Positions 23,890 through 35,539 of a stretch of DNA of 64,000 bases are shown here, piece by piece. Origin of the DNA: Ricinus communis. Lineage: Eukaryota; Streptophyta; Magnoliopsida; Malpighiales; Euphorbiaceae. Location: assembly GCF_019578655.1 (NCBI RefSeq), contig NC_063263.1, positions 28,643,001 to 28,707,000 on the forward strand, given 5' to 3'. Every line of letters starts with the position of its first letter. Positions within the stretch are counted from its first letter, which is position 1. The translations under genes were made by a program, and so were the position numbers. The notes under the pieces are model-generated. The model did no database searches and was not told where the DNA came from. It was given only the letters and a program-made list of their open reading frames with translations.

Positions 23890-25512
23890 CCTTGCAGGGA
23901 TATGGGCCGATGCTCCCGCATGGGCTCTTTACTGTATTCTTTCATTCTCTCATTCTCTACCATCTCAAGGTCTGGTCCTTCCTTAGCTGGCTTGACCTGC
24001 ACGATTGTATTATCCTTATCAGCTAAAGGTGAAGAACCAGTCAATTTCTTACCTGAACGCAAGGTGATAGCCTTGCAATGCTCCCTCGGGTTTGACTCTG
24101 TAGTGCTAGGGAGCGATCCTGGAGGTCTCTCTGAAAGCATCTTAGAAATTTGGCCAATTTGAGTCTCCAAGTTCTGAATCGAGGCCTGCTAGATTCCTAA
24201 GTGCACTATCAGTCTGTTGGAATCTTGTTTCCGTAGACGTCACAAACTTCATCATAAGCTCCTCTAAATTTGACTTCTTTTCTTGTGGAGGAGGAGCTTG
24301 TGCAGGCCCAGCTGGTTGTTGTTGTGGCTGTTGATGAAGTCTTTGAAAACCTGGCGGACCCTGGGCATTATTGTTCCTCCAACTGAAATTGGGATGATTA
24401 CGCCATCCAGGGTTGTATGTATTGTTGTAAGGGTTATTCGCTACCTTGGGGCATTCCCATATAATCAACTGTTCAACATCGGAAGACATAGCGAATTAGA
24501 TGGAAAACTAGTAGAAGATGAAGCAAACATACCTCTCGCAGACAGCTAGCACCGAATGCGGGCCACCATAAAACTCGCGACCAACGTTCATTTGCATGAA
24601 TCGGCATCTGAGTTGGTCGATCTTCTTGGCTAGAAGCTCCACTTGAGTCGCCAAGGCTGTAGAGTCCACTTGGTTGACCACTCCCTGTCTTCCTGGTCGG
24701 CTCCTAGAGGATTGCCACTGATAGTTGTTCATGGCCATTTCCTCTATCAAGTTTTGAGCCTGCTCGGGCGTCTTATTGTTTAGCGCCCCACCTACTGCAG
24801 CATCCACCATCTGCCTCGTTGCAAGGTTCAACCCGCTGTAGAAGGTCTGAACCTGCATCCACACTGGCAATCCGTGATGTGGGCAGCATCTCAAAAGATC
24901 TTTAAATCTCTCTTATGCATCGTACATGCTTTCATCATCAAACTGCACAAAAGAAGATATGTCATTTCTAAGTTTAGCAGTTTTAGCGGGAGGAAAATAC
25001 TTATATAAAAAATTTTCGGCCAACGCCCTCCAGGTAGTAATTGTTTATTGTGGAAGAGATTGCAGCCATCTCTTTGCTCTGTCCCTCAAGGAAAATGGAA
25101 ACAATCTCAGCCGAATGGCATCATCAGTTGTTCCATTTATCTTAAATGTGTCACAAATCTCCAAAAAGTTAGAGATATGTGCATTGGGATCCTCGTTGGG
25201 CAATCCTCCAAATTGCACGCTTTGCTGGATCATCTGGATAACATTGGCCTTTATCTCAAAATTATTGGCTGCTACAGCAGGTCTGACTATACTCATTTTC
25301 GTCCCATCTAAAGATGGTCGAGCAAACTCGTACATCGTCCTCTGATCGTCATTGGCCTGGGGGTCATGGTTTTCCATCGTGTCTAGTCTATCCACAGGTA
25401 CCTCAACCTCAATCTCCTCCTCTTCTAATTGCAACCTCTTCCTTAAGAGTCTGAGGGATCGTTCTGGATCAGATAGAGGCTCTATAAGATTCGAGTTTGA
25501 GCTCCTAGTCAT
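23886..25512 (-). pseudogene. Athila gag, broken into three frames
   Basis: Gag starts at ATG 25512 (155 codons to 25045) with FGGLPNEDPNAHISNFLEIC and LRLFPFSLRDRAKRWLQSLP, the retrotransposon gag core. After a break, 24508-24894 holds QTFYSGLNLATRQMVDAA and NLIEEMAMNNYQW. Next, 24142-24489 is Pro/Gln-rich with NNPYNNTYNPGWRNHPNFSW. Last, 23886-24170 contains AITLRSGKKL, the start of the gag-protease linker. The order is that of intact Athila gag. Gag forms the particle shell. At least three frame changes are visible. Confidence 0.88.
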
Positions 25513-25685
25513 AAACTACCTGAAACCGAAAGTCCACACAACCACCAATCAACAAAAACAATATAATAATAAATAATAAATAATAATAAAAAATAAAAAA
25601 TAAAAAATAAATAAAGAATAAATGAATAAACAAATAATGACTAAATTAACACAAAACAATTCACTCTAGTTCAATTCTTTGTTTA
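25513..25685 (-). other. Athila leader between primer site and gag
   Basis: An untranslated leader with an A-rich simple stretch (about 25560-25650, AATAATAAATAAT-like). No gene. Confidence 0.6.
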
Positions 25686-25701
25686 TCCCGTAGCGGCGCC
25701 A
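25686..25701 (-). other. Primer-binding site
   Basis: Minus strand TGGCGCCGCTACGGGA, next to the right LTR with a 6-bp gap. It resembles the TGGCGCCGTTGCCGGGGA primer site of Athila elements. Confidence 0.85.
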
Positions 25702-25707
25702 AAAACT

Positions 25708-27155
25708 TGATGGGCTCTTTATGCAACCTACACCTAAGGCGGTGAACCTGATGCAGCCTAGCACTAGTGAGTATCAAGGTCGTATCCCTGGAGATCGGGT
25801 GAACCTAGAGTTACTCGCTTGCTATGTTATCTAGTCCGAAATAGGGTGTGAAAGTTCTAACGTACGAATGGTTATGAGTGCAAATAAGTAAATGAAGAAC
25901 AATGGATAATCAAAAGACAATTGCAAAGAGAGAAACAAACCCAAAAGGGAGCCTAAGTGATGGAATTCTAAAGATGGATTTTATGGATTGCCGATCTTGC
26001 TTACCCGTGCCTAAATCTTGAATTGAATCCTGGTTCCTCTCTCGAGCTTACCGGATTCCTAAACCTGCACTAACCTAATGGAATCTCTTCCTATCGGATT
26101 ACTACAGATTAGCATTAAGTATTATTTAAAACTATTAAGAGTTATTAGTTCTTAATCCTGCGAGTAAATCAACCTTATCTCTAAGAGTTAACTACCAGTT
26201 CTTACTATTCAATGTCCAGTTGTAACAAGCATTTCTCAATGTCAAGAAACAACCTAATAAACAATTAATCCAACGTCTCAAATTAACTGAATCAAACTTT
26301 TATTCTTTGAATAGCAAGAAGATTGCAAGAATGACAATTATAAAAACTAACAATTAAGCATAATCCATCAACAAAGGTGAACCCTAATGGATTCAAAAGA
26401 TCTAGCTACTCATGTTCATGGTTAAAGCAATTAGGGAACAAAATAAGGAAAAACAAATTAAAGGCATGTACACCCTTCTCTTTCAAGCTGAATGAGAAAC
26501 CCTAAATTTGCAAATTCGAAATCTCAAACCCTAGTTGCCTCTTGAATGCTCCCAAAGTTTGTCTTGATCTTCAATTCGATGTTGGAACAAGTGAAATCCC
26601 TCCTTCAATTGATGAAAATCATCTCTCAAGGTCTACAATTGAGGTATAGGAAACAATTAATTAAGTGTGTGTCTTGGAATTGAGTCCAAAAATCATCCCC
26701 TCTCCAAAAGAACTTAAAATTGCCTATATAGTTGATTCAGCATGGCCGGAGTCCAGGCTGTGATGATTCAAGACGCACGAGTCCAGCGATCTTGAATCTG
26801 TGGAGTCTGTTGTCTTGACTCCTTCCAAGCAAGGCGAGCCACCACAGGCCGTGCTAGAGGCCGTGGTGGCTACAGAAGTCATGCTGAAATGGCACAATTG
26901 GGGATAGCCTCTTGGTAATTCAACACGGCCGGAGTCCAGGCCGTGCTCAACCCTCGGGGTGATAGTTCTCACCCAATTTGATGGATTTTGTTCCGTAATC
27001 ACACGTATTTCCCTCGATTATTGATGGTGTCCTTCGAAAATGACCTGAAACGAGAAAGGAAACAAAAGACAGGTGATTCTAGCATAAAACGGGATAATCA
27101 TGCATAAAAATGTAAACAATCGGGCATGAAAACATGTGTAGTATGATGCTTATCA
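25708..27155 (-). repeat. Right (5') LTR of the Athila element, 1448 bp
   Basis: TGATGGGCTCTTTATGC ... GATGCTTATCA, the partner of 14528-15995. It holds the promoter of the element. Confidence 0.92.
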
Positions 27156-27160
27156 AAACT
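27156..27160. repeat. Target-site duplication AAACT, right copy
   Basis: Identical to 14523-14527. Confidence 0.85.
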
Positions 27161-27660
27161 CGAAGGGTATTTTATACTGAGCTCAAAGATTATTCAGATG
27201 AGAAAGATTCATTTTAGAAGGGAAGACATGGTGATCATTCTCGCCATTCTCAAGGGAAGAATCAAGGCTTTGAGCCTCTTCCTAGCGAAAGGAAGGTCCC
27301 TCTCTACTGGCATGCTCGAAAGAAGGATTCTAGGAGTGAGTTGGACAGGCTCCTCTCACCAACAAACTCAGCGATAAGCTTTTGAGAGGGAAGTTGAGAA
27401 AGAAGCAAAAATAGAAGAAGAAGTAAGTAGAAAAAGGCAAAGGCACTTACTGGTGAAGGATTATGGTCTACAAAAGACAAGATAAAGGTAGGAAGCAACC
27501 AAGAGAATATGTTAAAATAAAAAAAAGAAAAATAGTTACATATGGTCAAAGATAGAAATGGCAAAAATAGTTGAAGAAGAGAGAAGTGGGAATTTATAAG
27601 GAAATCATAAGGGTAATTCAAATTATCAAAAAAATATCCTAGAACCAATGATATTATGGT
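27161..27660 (-). pseudogene. Spliced transposon gene, 5' part
   Basis: The upstream continuation of the gene at 14319-14527, directly abutting the Athila target duplication. The minus frame at 27304-27360 includes GERSLSNSLLESFFRACQ. From 27161 the frame leads into the VLKECLELF segment across the insertion point. Farther upstream the sequence becomes a hydrophobic, T-rich frame that is probably leader or intron. The exon borders could not be fixed here. Confidence 0.4.
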
Positions 27661-27719
27661 CATTTGGTAAAGTATAAGTAAGAAGTAATGCTCATCATGG
27701 TAGGTGCGTTATACAAAAC

Positions 27720-28330
27720 GTTAGTGGACATGTTAGGCGTCTTATCTACTAGTTGTTTGAAATTTAAAATATTTGACAAAGCATACCTTTTGCTCGTGCT
27801 TGTTGCCACTTACTGAGAAACAATAAACTCGTAATACAGCTAAAATGGTCAAGCATAAACGAGCATAATATACTGAGCTTCTCAAGTAAGAGAAGGGGAT
27901 TAATGATAACTGAGCATTATATGCCGAGCTGTTATAGCCAAGAAATGCAGGGTTGACCAAGTCCAATTCCAAGCATAACTGGGAGTCTTAGAAGTCAAGT
28001 CATGGTCAGACTCTACTTGAAAAATCTAACACGACCTAGGACTTTGATATATGACCAAGAAGACTAATCCTAATGGGATTAGGAGATTTTACATTTATGA
28101 GGTCCTACTCTTTGTAGGACTAGGAGACCCTTAGTCTTTATAGAAGAACCGCCACACAATATGTCAGGTACATTCATTTCTAAACTCAATACACACTTAC
28201 CTTCATAATATCATTACTGACTTAGCCATCAAAGTGAGTGGCCGGAGAATCTCATCCGGTACTTTCTAACCATTGTTTCAAGTACTCTGAAGCTCATATC
28301 AAACTTAAAGATATTGTTGATAGCTTATAT
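27720..28330 (+). mobile_element. LTR-like sequence, rightward
   Basis: The stretch CTTTATAGAAG (28136), then a C/A-rich run ending in ACTGACTTAGCCATCAAAGTGAGTGGCCGGAGAATCTC (about 28217-28254), matches the 'TATA ... actgacttaagcatcggagtg ... ccgg' layout I know from plant gypsy LTRs. Imperfect internal repeats of CATAA(A/C)(C/T)GAGC occur at 27800-27980. No gene. The ends were not defined. Confidence 0.4.
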
Positions 28331-28789
28331 TTTTACCAAATTATTAAATAATTATTATGTTTTATATTTTTATATAGCGATGATTATGTACTAATAATTT
28401 TTTAGAAATAGTTTTTTTCTTACAGTATGCCACCAAACAATTGATTGGTTGCTCTATAGCAATTAAATGAGGCATGCTAAAGGTGAGGAATGTGTGGCGG
28501 AATCTAGAATTCATCTTTTTTTGAACTTGGCAAACATATGTATGAAATCTTTTGATTTTCATTTCATTTGATCGCCAGAGTCAAATGAGTTTTTCTTAAT
28601 GAATACTTATCTCACATATTATTTAATTATTATGATGCTAATAATAGGTTTGTTGAAAATTTAACTAACTCCCCATTAATTTATATTTATTTTATATTCA
28701 TAATATAACTTTTTAATAAAAAAGCTAATTTTTAATTTTTTTAATCTTTTTCAATAAGTAAATAATTGTTCAAGAAAAGTAATCGAAAA

Positions 28790-30160
28790 TAATTTTTCAT
28801 AGATTTAGAAATCAACCAAACAATAATCATACATTAACTAAACATCAATCACACATCAATGAAATTATTAAATTACATAAACAAATATAAAATAAATAGA
28901 AAATAATGAAAAATTTAAAATAAACAATAAAATAAACCCTTTCTTCAAACCATTCACTTGTTTTATTATCTCCTTTATCAGTTATCTTGGTCATGTCTGT
29001 TTTCTAATTTAATGGTACCAAACTTTAAAACTTTTGATGATAATCCTAGTTTAACACCTATTTTTGAAATAAAGTACAATTTGCCACTAATCTTGTCATA
29101 GATATTCAATTTAATACTTTTCAAAATTAATAGAACTTTTAGTTCAAACATTTGTATCATTGACTCAAATTAACCCTTTTTTGAAAATAATGAGAGAGAA
29201 TCACTCTCTTGAAAATAAAATATAATTAAAAATTATAATATTTTTTAAAAACTATTTTATAATTTTAGTACAATTAATGTAATTAAGTAATAAGTAGCTA
29301 TTACCATCATTACTCACGTTGAAAATGCTCTCAGCACTATTACTATTGTGACTGTCTCTTTCAATGTCATTATTAAGAAAAAAAACAGTAAAAACACTAT
29401 AGCAATATTTATTTTTTTATTGTGTTTTATTTAAATATCAATGTATATTTCTAATCTAAATATTTTAATATAAGAAATTAATTTTTATTTTTATTTTTCA
29501 TTATGTCCACTCTCTTTTTAGGAAACTTGTAACTCACTCTTTTTTTTTTTTAAATAGAGCTAATTTGAGCTAAATATGCAAAAGATTTAGACTAAAATGT
29601 CCAAAAATTTAAAAAATAACTAAATTGAACCCAAAAAATAAAGTTAGTAGTCAAATTAAACTTTATTCGCCTACTTTTAAGTGAATCCTAACATCTACTT
29701 CTAAACAACTCGGTTTTATGGAATTAAATTTTTAGAAAATATGTATATAACTCCATAAATAGATATTATGAATTAATAAATAACAAGGAAAGAGACTATC
29801 TTTTATAAATAATTCTAACGCAATTCATCATTATATTAAGTAAAACATGAGGGGAAAGTTGTTGTTCCAATAAAAAATTACAAAAGAAATGAAATTGAAA
29901 ACAATTCTTTATAGTTCTGAGAATCAACTAAATATCAACCATACATTAAAAATATTATTTACTTATAAAAAATTTAAAAAAATAAAAGAAAAATTATAAT
30001 TCAAAAAAATAAATGGAAAATAATTCTTTATATATATGAAAATCAACCCAATACATTTTAAAATTAATTAAATATCAATTATACACCAATTAAATATCAA
30101 CAAAATTATTCAGTTACAAAAAAAATCTAAAATAAATAGAAAGGAATGAAAAATATTAAA
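28790..30160 (+). repeat. Three diverged direct copies of an ~130-bp AT-rich unit
   Basis: Copies lie at about 28790-28930, 29890-29985 and 30015-30160. Shared pieces include GAAAATAATT, AATCAAC-AAA, CATACATTAA, TAAATATCAA, AAATTATT-AGTTACA and TAAAATAAATAGAAA. Probably related AT-rich transposon fragments. Confidence 0.5.
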
Positions 30161-31191
30161 GCTTCATCACATATTGTCATATGTGGTTTTAGAAATATTT
30201 TAATTTCAATGTCTTATGTGGTTTTAGAAATATTTCTTTAATTTTCAATGAAGAAAACTTTAGAGTAAAAAAAAAAAGAAAATATTTTAAAATACTTGCA
30301 TATAATTTTCTATTTTATAAAATCTTAAGAAATTCTATTACAATAGAAAAATGTATAAAAATATGACATAAATAAATTAGGAAGTAACGCCATGTAATTT
30401 AGGGGAGAAAGCAAAAAAGGAGAGAGGCTAGGTGTGTGACTGCAAGTAGAGGATGCACTAACGAACTCAATCACAACAGTAGCAGCGTTGGACGACAACA
30501 AATGGCGACTAAACTGGTTGAAGAGATTTCGGCAACTGAAGCTTCAAATAAATTATCACACACATAAAAGTAAAAAAAAAAAAAGGTATACTCTCCTGAA
30601 AAAACAAACTACTAAATAAATAAAAGCACATTAAACTTTTTAATATTATATACTATAAAATTCAAAAGTATTAAGAAATTATATAAAAGAATTAAACACA
30701 TAATATAAGAATAAAAATATAAATAAGAACATATATAAATATATTAAATAGAAATTTAGAAATAATAATTTTTCAAAAAAATAAATTTCATATCGAAACT
30801 TAAAAGTATAAACTATACATATATAAATATTAAGAAAAATAAAATCAAAACCTGTAAAAATATTAGAAAAGGGAATTAGAAAATTAAAATACTCTACATG
30901 ATTAATATAAAATTACAAATTATCAAACTAAAAAAAAAAATTGTACAATGATATGCAGAAAAACACAATATACACTGATACAGTGTTTGGTTGAGATTCA
31001 AAAATATTTATAAAAATTTATTTGAGAATTTAAAATTTATATACTTTAAATAGAGTGAAGTTTAATTTAGTATTCTATATAATCAAATTTATATAAAATT
31101 AGTTATAACTAAACTAAATTTTAAATAAAATTTTCAAATGAGTTTTATATTATCAAATACATTTCATGATATTAAAGTATCTCTTATAATT

Positions 31192-31214
31192 TTATTATTA
31201 TTATTATTATTATT
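31192..31214. repeat. (ATT)n microsatellite
   Basis: Uninterrupted TTA/ATT triplets. Confidence 0.9.
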
Positions 31215-32403
31215 TTATCTTAAATGGAATAATTTTTTAAAAATTTTAACTAAATATAGTACATTGGACAAATAATAAAAGGAAAGACGTATAAATTTTA
31301 TAGGAAAAGAAAAAGATGTATAAATGACAGGTACAACGTAAAGAAAACTAAAAAAAGGAAAAAACATAAAAATGTAATAATTTCAAGAAAAAGTATTACC
31401 CTGTGTAAATTCCTTAAAGAAAAAAGAAAAAAAAAAAAAGAAGTGGTCCTTAGCAATATAGTTATCAAAATCCCTTAATGCAGAGTTGCATCATGTCACC
31501 CAGGGGAAATAATGTGGTCTACAATATTTATTGTAACAAGTTAAGTATACAGACAATATAACATCTAATCGTGGGATCTAACCAATTCAGAGGGCCACTT
31601 GCACATGACCCAATTACAAATAAAGGGCGATGAATGAAGGGATAACGTAATATGGCTTCCACCCAAACTGATTGTAACCAAAGGCATGGAAAAACTTGAA
31701 AGCAATGTTTATGTATGCATAAATGGATCATTATATACCATTTCATTTTAAGAAAATATATAAAAGAAAAAATAAAATTAAAATAATAAAATTAAAAGAA
31801 ATATTTTAGTGTTATGAATATAAAATTCATTAGAAATTTTATCTATTTTGTTATAATTTAATTTAGTTATAATTAATTTAACATAAATTTAATAATATAT
31901 AATTTTAAATTAATTTTTATTTTATTTAAAATATATAATTTTAAATCTTATAAAACAGAATTTAATATAATATAAATTAAATATTTCAACCAATAAAATA
32001 TAATATAAGAAATCCATAACATTAACATAAAGCTTCCGATTATTATTACAGCACCCAATGGAAGTTGATAGAAGTGTTAACGTTGGTGGACTTAAAAATG
32101 TAATTAATATGGAATCCACGTACCATATCAATATTATGAAAAATTCAAATAAAACTAATGATGGTTTAAATAGCATTCCCAGTTTATAATAATATAGAAA
32201 TTCCTTCTGCTATTAGTTATTTCATTGGTTTTATTATTAAGTTAACGCGAAAGGATAAAAATGCCCTCTAATTGAGAAAAATAAAAATAAAATGGTAAAT
32301 TACTATTCGTCCCCCACTAAATTTACCATATTAAACTATTTAGTCTCTCAATATTGTTTATAATATTTAATCTCTATATATCATTCATTTTTTTCGTAAT
32401 TAA

Positions 32404-33030
32404 TTTTATCTATAAAAAAATAATGTAATTTATAAAAAAATATAAAAAAGATTGTTATTTTTCATTATTTAACAATATATTTCGCGATTACAAAAACTTT
32501 TATATTTCTTATAAATTTATCTTTTTTTACATAAATCATTAAATTTCATAAAAATAATTATTTTTATAATATCATTTAATTTTTCACAACTGGTAAAATT
32601 TATAAAAAATTAGTATAATTTGTAAAAGAATATGAAAAAGATTGTCATCTTTTGCAATGTAACAATATATTTTGTGATTACAAAAAATTTAGCATTTTTT
32701 GTAAATTTGTCATTTTTCATTAATTATTAAATTTCGCAAAAGTAATCATTTTGTAATATGATTTATTTTTTTGCTAATAGTAACACTTACGAAGAATTAG
32801 CGTAATTTGTAATAAAAAATATGAAAAGGATTATCATCCTTCATAATTTAGCAATATATTTCATGATTATGAAAAATTTAGTATTTTCATAAATTTGTAA
32901 TTTTTCATAAATTATTTTCATAATAAAATTTATTTTTTTATAACTAGTAATACTTACAAAATTAGTACAATTTGTGAAGATACGAAATGAATTGCCATTT
33001 TTTCTAAAATTTAATTATTATTGTAATTAT
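32404..33030 (+). repeat. Diverged tandem array, unit about 170-200 bp, ~3.5 copies
   Basis: Units start near 32404, 32602, 32790 and 32957, each with TAAT(T/A)TGTAA..., GAAAA(A/G)GATT(G/A)TCAT, AACAATATATTT(C/T)(G/A)(C/T)GATTA, ATTTAGCATTTT, AAATTTGT(A/C)ATTTTTCAT, then a T-rich stretch. The copies are older toward the right. Confidence 0.75.
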
Positions 33031-33309
33031 AGAATTGTAAAAGATTCAATGGATCACCATTCATATTTACTTATAAAATCTAAAGAATAAAATTTAAATT
33101 AATTAAAAATCAATCATGTTTAAAATAAAATAAAATTAGTCTGTATTAAATAAAATCACCTTAAAAAACATCTTTTATATATGTCACTCGTTTAAGTAAA
33201 TTATAATTACACTAGAATTAATTATAAAAATTATTATGAATATTAAAAAAGTCAAATTTAAATATTTTTGAAATATATAGGATGATATCTTGCGTTAAAT
33301 ATTATTTAT

Positions 33310-34378
33310 TTCTGAAGTTTAGTATAATATACAAATTTATCTTTGTATTTTTATTTTACATTAAAAAAATTAAATTTTAATAAAATTAATTACTGTTATT
33401 TTCATATTAATCAAATGACTAAACTGATAATTTAATATTATAACTTATTTCTTAAATTTATTATTAAGTATCAAATTAGAATAAAATCTTATTTTTAGTA
33501 TAAATTAATTTTGGTGTCTAATTAAAATAATTTATTTTATTTTATTTTAATTGTTTGTATTTTTTATTTTTAGCATAATTTAATCCTAAAAAATTAAAAC
33601 TTCATCATAATTTAATCCTAATAAAATTTAAATATATTAAAAATACTTATTTGTTTAATATTATTAAATCATATAGTAATTTAATTTTAAATTTCTAAAT
33701 AAAATATATTAAAATTTATTATTTCCATTACATACTAAAATTAAACTATAAAAAAATAAAAAATTTATTCGTATTAATCTCATTTGAATGGTTGATAAAA
33801 AATTTATTTTTAATCCTGTAAGATTATTATGATTTTTTCATTGATCGACTTGTAAATTTCAACGTTTCTTCTATAGAACTCATTACTGTCTTGATTATTT
33901 TACTAAATTGAAATATGGTAGTTTAATTTAATTTTTATTTTTAATATAGTTTAACTCTAATGTAAAATAAATAAATAAATAAAATTTAAACTATAAATAT
34001 TTATTTTATATTAATAATTAAATTAAATTATATAGTAATTTAATACTATTATTGTAAATATATTAAATTAAATTATATTAAAAATAAAAAATAAAAAATA
34101 AAGCAAGAAAAATAATATTAATTAATTATTTCAATTAGACAATAACACTAACTTATGTTTAAAATAAAATTTTACTCTAATGTCATAATAAAATTAATTT
34201 TAAACAAGTTTGATACTTGATAATAAATCTAAAATTAAGTTATAATTTTAAATTACCAATTTAGTCCTTCAACTAATAAGAGTGAAAATAATAGTTAATT
34301 TTGTTAAAACTCAAAAAGGTCTTAATGTAATTAAAAAGTACAGAAACCTACTTGTGTATTAAACCAAACATCATAAAA
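33310..34378. mobile_element. Long inverted-repeat transposon, non-autonomous
   Basis: The left arm (about 33312-33560) is repeated inverted at about 34120-34376. Shared segments include AAAATTAATTACTGTTATTTTCA against AAAATTAACTATTATTTTCA, TTATTATTAAGTATCAAA against TTATTATCAAGTATCAAA, and GTGTCTAATTAAAATAATT against TTGTCTAATTGAAATAATT. Arms of about 250 bp with a short AT-rich centre and no transposase suggest a Mutator-like MITE. Confidence 0.7.
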
Positions 34379-34498
34379 TAAATAGTATTTAGCTTTTATA
34401 TCTTTATATTCCTTTTCAATTTTTATATTTGTTTATTAATTTTATATATTATTATTATTTTATTCTTTACCGTATATCTCCTATATAGTTCTTTTAAC

Positions 34499-34541
<43 letters not shown>
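34499..34541. repeat. (TA)n(GA)n compound microsatellite
   Basis: An AT alternation of about 26 bp runs directly into an AG run of about 17 bp. Confidence 0.9.
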
Positions 34542-34920
34542 ATGTTAGAATAGAGCGACAAGATAAGGCTGGACTAGAGGACTCATCCGGCCTGGAAGAA
34601 GGAGAATTGAACAGGGGGGTAGGCCACAGCCCGTAAGGCAGTTTGGAGTAGGCCAATTCACGTTAGCAATCCCTTGCTTAAGAAAATATGTAAAGATCAA
34701 TTCAACCATACACCCCTGAGATTTTGTTTTACTAGTCCTTCTATTCCGTCACTGAGAGAGCATTTAAAAGGTAACAACTCGCCAAACTGAGAGGCCAAAA
34801 GCATATTGCACATGAATCAATAGACAAAGTAGATAGACCAGAATCGGATTTGTGAGTTTTCAAAAAAGAATTTTTCCATTTCTTTTTAAAAATGAAAGAG
34901 CTCTTTCTTATGCAATATAG
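34542..34920. other. Mixed-composition island in AT desert, no gene recognised
   Basis: GC content is clearly higher than the surroundings (e.g. CATCCGGCCTGGAAG, GTAGGCCACAGCCCGTAAGG). There is no long frame with family resemblance. It may be an inserted fragment of another locus. Confidence 0.4.
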
Positions 34921-34964
34921 GTCAGGTAAAAATTCATTCTTTTAATTATAGTATGAGTGATATA

Positions 34965-35180
34965 TACATTGGCCCTTTATATTTATGTCTTATTTTTTTC
35001 CAATAGGTCCTTGTATTTTTCATTCGGTAACATTGAGACTTTATATGTAATAATGAAAAATTTTAAAATTTTATTTACAACAAATATTCAAATTCATATA
35101 TACAAAAATCATAAAAATGTATTTTATAATAAATATTTAATAATGTCTTAGTTTTTATATTATTTGTTAAAATTAAATTT

Positions 35181-35230
<50 letters not shown>

Positions 35231-35530
35231 GTCTTTCTTTCTATTAGTTTATCTTTTGTTTTTATTAATCAAAACATCAAGTATTAGTTAATATAATTGA
35301 TTTAATCTAATGAATTAAAATTTTAATTTAAATAAATTAAAATCAAGTAGTATCATTGAAATTAAATTATTAAAATAAAAATATAATTTAAATCTAAATT
35401 ACAATAAATCCTTACTATTCTTATAACTTAAAATTTAAATAATAATTCTCAGGGGATCATATCAACAAAATAAAAATACAAGGGTTTACTGTTATATAAT
35501 TAAAAATATAGGGACTCAATTTCACAAAAT
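34965..35530. mobile_element. MITE with inverted ends
   Basis: The left end GGCCCTTTATATTTATG ... AGGTCCTTGTATTTTTCATT is matched inverted at the right by GTCCCTATATTTTTAATTATA and ACCCTTGTATTTTTATTTTG (read on minus, near 35440-35530). The centre holds a TA microsatellite. Confidence 0.55.
35188..35227. repeat. (TA)n microsatellite
   Basis: About 20 TA units. Confidence 0.95.
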
Positions 35531-35539
35531 AAAAACATA

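Larger units (their letters stand above)
14528..27155 (-). mobile_element. Athila-type Ty3/gypsy retrotransposon, structurally complete, coding-dead
   Basis: Two LTRs (14528-15995 and 25708-27155) share TGAT...ATCA ends and are flanked by a perfect 5-bp duplication AAACT. In element order (right to left) there is the 5' LTR, the primer site TGGCGCCGCTACGGGA, gag, protease, reverse transcriptase, RNase H, integrase, an extra Athila-type ORF, the polypurine tract and the 3' LTR. All coding parts carry frameshifts or stops, so it cannot move on its own. The total is about 12.6 kb, normal for Athila. The primer-site type and the extra ORF after integrase both support the Athila lineage. It is inserted in the minus-strand transposon gene. 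Confidence 0.92.
28331..33300. other. AT-rich intergenic desert, no gene
   Basis: Very AT-rich with only composition-driven open frames. It contains diverged direct repeats (28790-30160), an ATT microsatellite, a GC-richer island at 31440-31745, a short mixed-composition stretch at 30400-30560 with a brief open frame beginning ATGGCGACTAAACTGG, and a ~190-bp tandem array (32404-33030). Confidence 0.6.

Noticed and set aside
34542..34920. Organelle DNA insertion
   Set aside because: No tRNA, rRNA or organelle gene sequence could be recognised, so only an unexplained island is reported.
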